Part shown: positions 61,539-64,000 of the stretch, in pieces
How the letters are laid out: every line of letters starts with the position of its first letter
Position numbering within the stretch: the first letter of the stretch is position 1
Assembly (NCBI RefSeq): GCF_913060805.1
Contig: NZ_CAJXTC010000009.1
Location: 1 to 64,000, forward strand
DNA length: 64,000 nucleotides
DNA from: an uncultured Draconibacterium sp.
Lineage (GTDB): Bacteria > Bacteroidota > Bacteroidia > Bacteroidales > Prolixibacteraceae
Direction of reading: 5' to 3'
Translations under genes and position numbers: made by a program
The notes under the pieces: model-generated
Database searches by the model: none
What the model saw: only the letters and a program-made list of their open reading frames with translations
Told to the model about the DNA's origin: nothing

Positions 61539-61594
61539 CATTCTTTCAAATATTTAAGCAATAACGCATTTAAGCATTAACGCATTTTTTGAGG

Positions 61595-61658
61595 CGTATC
61601 CCATTTTTTTGCCGTATCCCACGTATCCCCAACGTATCCCCATTTTTTGCCGTATCCC
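61595..61658. repeat. Five direct repeats of CGTATCCC
   Basis: CGTATCCC at 61595, 61613, 61622, 61633 and 61651, spaced 9-18 bases apart. It lies in the untranslated stretch before the 61768 gene. Function unknown. Confidence 0.6.
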
Positions 61659-61767
61659 CAAATTTTCCATTCTAATATTCCAATACTCTAATATTCCATC
61701 CTTCCCCGCGCTGTCCTTTCCGTATCATCACCCACTCATTATACTTGCCTGTATAAAATGCAATAGC

Positions 61768-62040
61768 ATGCCAACAATTAATTTATTCGAAGCACTGAGG
61801 GAGATGCGTTCATCGCAAAAACCATTTACAGTTACGGTGGTAAAGTACTCCGTATCCCGCAAAACTGGTGGCCAGGTAGAAACGCTTATCGATGTGCTCG
61901 AGGCCGGCCAGGTAAAAGCTGCGGGTACCGAAAACCTTATTGCCTTCCGTGCTGAAGGGTCTGACATTGTTCGCCGCTACAACATTTACGGAATCCGCCG
62001 CTACAACGGAATGACAGTAACCATGAAACGTAATTCTTAA
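61768..62040 (+). CDS. Small phage protein upstream of portal
   Basis: A 90-aa protein; the ATG at 61768 is chosen since the longer frame starts in a non-coding repeat region. It is basic and beta-rich (KPFTVTVVKYSVSRKTGGQVETLIDVLEAGQVKAAG; SDIVRRYNIYGIRRYNGMTVTMKRN). It ends four bases before the portal gene and may be a small head or tail component. Confidence 0.55.
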   Translation: MPTINLFEALREMRSSQKPFTVTVVKYSVSRKTGGQVETLIDVLEAGQVKAAGTENLIAFRAEGSDIVRRYNIYGIRRYNGMTVTMKRNS

Positions 62041-62044
62041 TACT

Positions 62045-63418
62045 ATGATACGTCGAACACCATCCGGAATCTACCGATCGCAAAGTGCAGCCATACTGCC
62101 AAAATCAGGCGGAATGTTCCTGCTCGATACCAACCCACGCGACACCTATTACGAAGAACAGTCGCTTGTTCCCCAGTATGTAGAAGAAACCCGAAAGGAT
62201 TTCTACATGCTCATTAACGGGAATAAAATAATTCCTAACGGACCAAACAACCTGTTTCCACAGGATCTGAAACGCCTGCTCGATCGCGATAACGATATGC
62301 ACGGATTGTTGCGTACTAAAATCGATTTATTGCTTTCCGGAGGCTGGTACCTGTACACCGAACGGCTCGATAAAGATGAAAAAGGCCAGACTAAACTTGT
62401 TAAAGACGAGGTACTCGATCCCGAAATAGAAGATTACCTCGAGAGTTATGATCTCGACAACTACCTGGCCGAAGCTGCTACCGATATGGTTTATGTGGAA
62501 AACAATACACCGGTGTTCCGTCGTAACATTTATTCCCGGTCCAATCTATTCCGCGAAAAATGGCGCCTGCTACCTATGTTGGTAGGATCTGAAGACAGCC
62601 GCCTGGAAGCATACGATGAAAATAACCGGATAAACCACATTTTTGCAGCCGACTGGACCGATCCCGAATCATCGCGGAAACCATCGAAAATACCGATGGT
62701 AAACACCGACGATCCTTTCTCACAACCCGTATCCGCAAAATTTATCTGCTTCCCGTCGTTCGCCAGTAAATACTACGGCCGCCCTCCGTTTATTGGTGCG
62801 GTAAACTATATCGAGCTGGCCACACTTATTCCGTACTGGCATAAGGATAACATTAAAAATGCCGCCTTCAACTGGCATATACAGTCGTCGTTCGAGTACT
62901 GGCAAAAAATGTACGAAGAAAACAACATCACTCCCGGATCGAAAGAAGCCGTAGAATTAGAAGACGAGATACTTGCCGAATTCGACAGCATCCTGTATTC
63001 CGAAACCGCCGAAAATGCACAAAAGCGCATTCATACCAAGTTTTCGTACAGTGCCGATGGTAAGCCATTGCCAGGAATAACCATTACGCCATTGCAGGAT
63101 AACACAAAAGAGCGTTCAACAGCTTACACCGATCTGTTTAAAATCGTTAACCAGGCTAAAATCAGTGGCGTTCATCTCGATCCTACGCTGGCCAATACCG
63201 TTATCGATGGTAAACTCTCATCCGGAAGCGAAAAAATGCACGCCTTCAACCTACACAACAAAGTAGTTACACCCATGCCGCGCCGCTTAATATTGTGGGC
63301 TCCAAACTTCGCACTAAAACACAGCTTCCCAAACAAAAACATAAAAATAGGCTTCCGCGAAATCGAACTCGTTACCCAGGATAATACCACCACCGGAACA
63401 AAAGAACCGAAGGAATAA
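62045..63418 (+). CDS. Phage portal protein
   Basis: A 457-aa protein with the composition and layout of Bacteroidota phage portals: an early helical segment about binding of the ring (LLRTKIDLLLSGGWYLY), a central domain (RSNLFREKWRLLPMLVGSED; FICFPSFASKYYGRPPFIGAVNYIELATLIPYWHKDNIKNAAFNWH), and a C-terminal helical region (RSTAYTDLFKIVNQAKISGVHLDPTLANTV). The portal forms the 12-fold ring at the head vertex through which DNA passes. It lies about 4 kb after the large terminase, with the accessory island in between, an unusual spacing. Confidence 0.78.
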   Translation: MIRRTPSGIYRSQSAAILPKSGGMFLLDTNPRDTYYEEQSLVPQYVEETRKDFYMLINGNKIIPNGPNNLFPQDLKRLLDRDNDMHGLLRTKIDLLLSGGWYLYTERLDKDEKGQTKLVKDEVLDPEIEDYLESYDLDNYLAEAATDMVYVENNTPVFRRNIYSRSNLFREKWRLLPMLVGSEDSRLEAYDENNRINHIFAADWTDPESSRKPSKIPMVNTDDPFSQPVSAKFICFPSFASKYYGRPPFIGAVNYIELATLIPYWHKDNIKNAAFNWHIQSSFEYWQKMYEENNITPGSKEAVELEDEILAEFDSILYSETAENAQKRIHTKFSYSADGKPLPGITITPLQDNTKERSTAYTDLFKIVNQAKISGVHLDPTLANTVIDGKLSSGSEKMHAFNLHNKVVTPMPRRLILWAPNFALKHSFPNKNIKIGFREIELVTQDNTTTGTKEPKE

Positions 63419-63456
63419 TTTAAGCATTCAAGCATTTAATCATTAAAGCATTGCTC

Positions 63457-64000
63457 ATGGAACTCATTCTAAACAAATCCAACAACGGAATACAAGAGGT
63501 AAAAACAGTAGCCGGTGGTACCGTACTTAATTTCGGATACGAAAACCTCGAACCCGATTTTCGCCGTGCAATTGGCTTTGTAACCGGCACCATTTCCGGA
63601 GCCGTTTACACCGCTGCACTCACGCATTATAAGTCCGAACGATTTCAGGATGCCGATGCAACAGATGAAGAAAAAGTACTCGACGGGTTAGTGCTCCTTA
63701 TCCAGGAGGCAATAATTTGGAAAGGCATTTACGAGTATGTTCCCGAAGGAAATGTCATCATCGATAACTCCGGTTTCCATCATCAAAAATCAAACGACAA
63801 CCAGGTGCAAGCCTTCCAGTGGGCTGTAAATGCTGTGGCTGCAAAATATCTCCGCAATGCGTACAACACCATCGAGCAACTGTTGAGCTACCTCGATAAA
63901 AAGCGCGATAATATTGCTTCGTGGAAGGATTCAGATGCCGAAAAAGCTTCTCTCGAGCTATTTGTCCCTACTGCAGCAGTATTCCAGGAATCCGTGTATA
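63457..64000 (+). CDS. Phage head-completion-like protein (DUF6712-like), partial
   Basis: At least 181 codons from an ATG at 63457, cut by the window end. The helical pattern and the ending NAVAAKYLRNAYNTIEQLLSYLDKKRDNIASWKDSD recall the DUF6712 group of Bacteroidota phage proteins that follow the portal gene and probably complete the head. The family call is tentative. The reading frame is open to the last base. Confidence 0.6.
   Translation, partial: MELILNKSNNGIQEVKTVAGGTVLNFGYENLEPDFRRAIGFVTGTISGAVYTAALTHYKSERFQDADATDEEKVLDGLVLLIQEAIIWKGIYEYVPEGNVIIDNSGFHHQKSNDNQVQAFQWAVNAVAAKYLRNAYNTIEQLLSYLDKKRDNIASWKDSDAEKASLELFVPTAAVFQESVY

Larger units (their letters stand above)
34530..64000. mobile_element. 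Prophage (tailed dsDNA phage), left end and about 29 kb
   Basis: The segment starts at the broken ssrA 3' end. It carries a divergent repressor switch, an early replication operon, a DNA methylase, an S49 head protease, a major capsid protein, small and large terminase subunits and a portal protein. It also has accessory genes including an ArdA-like antirestriction protein. The gene order (protease, capsid, terminase, portal) differs from the usual terminase-portal-protease-capsid order. No integrase, tail or lysis gene was recognised in the window; these probably lie to the right. Confidence 0.88.

Overview
The first 34.5 kb look like the chromosome of a marine or sediment-type Bacteroidota, most likely near the Marinilabiliales/Prolixibacteraceae. 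The reasons are a SusC/SusD pair with a CarboxypepD_reg-like N-terminus, AT-rich spacers with weak Shine-Dalgarno signals, lipoprotein-rich secreted enzymes, a Crp/Fnr-azoreductase locus and dispersed GC-rich palindromic repeats. No rRNA or complete tRNA gene was found, so the genus is inference.

Region 1 (0-12.1 kb) is housekeeping and stress material: polyphosphate glucokinase, an acyltransferase/serine-hydrolase pair, an ankyrin lipoprotein divergent from a membrane-bound AraC-TPR regulator, DUF6624 and DUF169 proteins, and a Crp/Fnr regulator upstream of an azoreductase - outer-membrane protein - MFS transporter - small membrane protein operon. Region 2 (12.3-26.3 kb) holds a secreted CE1-type esterase and, on the minus strand, a locus that reads as a peptidoglycan-salvage PUL: a HGSNAT/NagX-like acyltransferase, a NagZ-type GH3 fused to a serine hydrolase, SusC, SusD, the exo-muramidase NamZ (DUF1343), and a phosphoesterase-beta-propeller protein. 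Region 3 (26.8-34.3 kb) has an SLH-like/metallo-beta-lactamase lipoprotein, an exported CMD-cupin-cyclophilin-like trio and a GH2 beta-galactosidase-like enzyme.

Region 4 (about 34.53 kb to the window end) is an integrated tailed-phage genome. Its left edge abuts a displaced 3' end of a tmRNA gene (ssrA, minus strand) with its terminator, so the element probably sits in ssrA. It begins with a divergent lysogeny switch (34.8-36.1 kb). An early operon follows (36.7-45.4 kb) with an HD hydrolase, a P-loop protein, a large TOPRIM-like/helicase primase and many small proteins. Next come a 1-kb non-coding segment with a dense GTAGGT repeat array, an MT-A70 methylase, and a head module (S49 protease, capsid protein, a structural protein sharing the capsid's C-terminal domain). 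After that come small accessory genes, terminase small and large subunits, an accessory island (58.2-60.8 kb), the portal protein and a truncated head-tail gene. Tail, lysis and integrase genes were not seen and presumably lie to the right.

The most distinctive material is in the phage. Three consecutive genes, two of which encode strongly acidic proteins including an ArdA-like antirestriction protein, each sit behind a similar GC-rich hairpin leader. They are followed by a two-gene minus-strand module with a long dyad operator. The capsid protein carries a long Gly-Asp linker and two decoration-type domains. Chromosome-type palindromic repeats have been read in frame into a phage protein.
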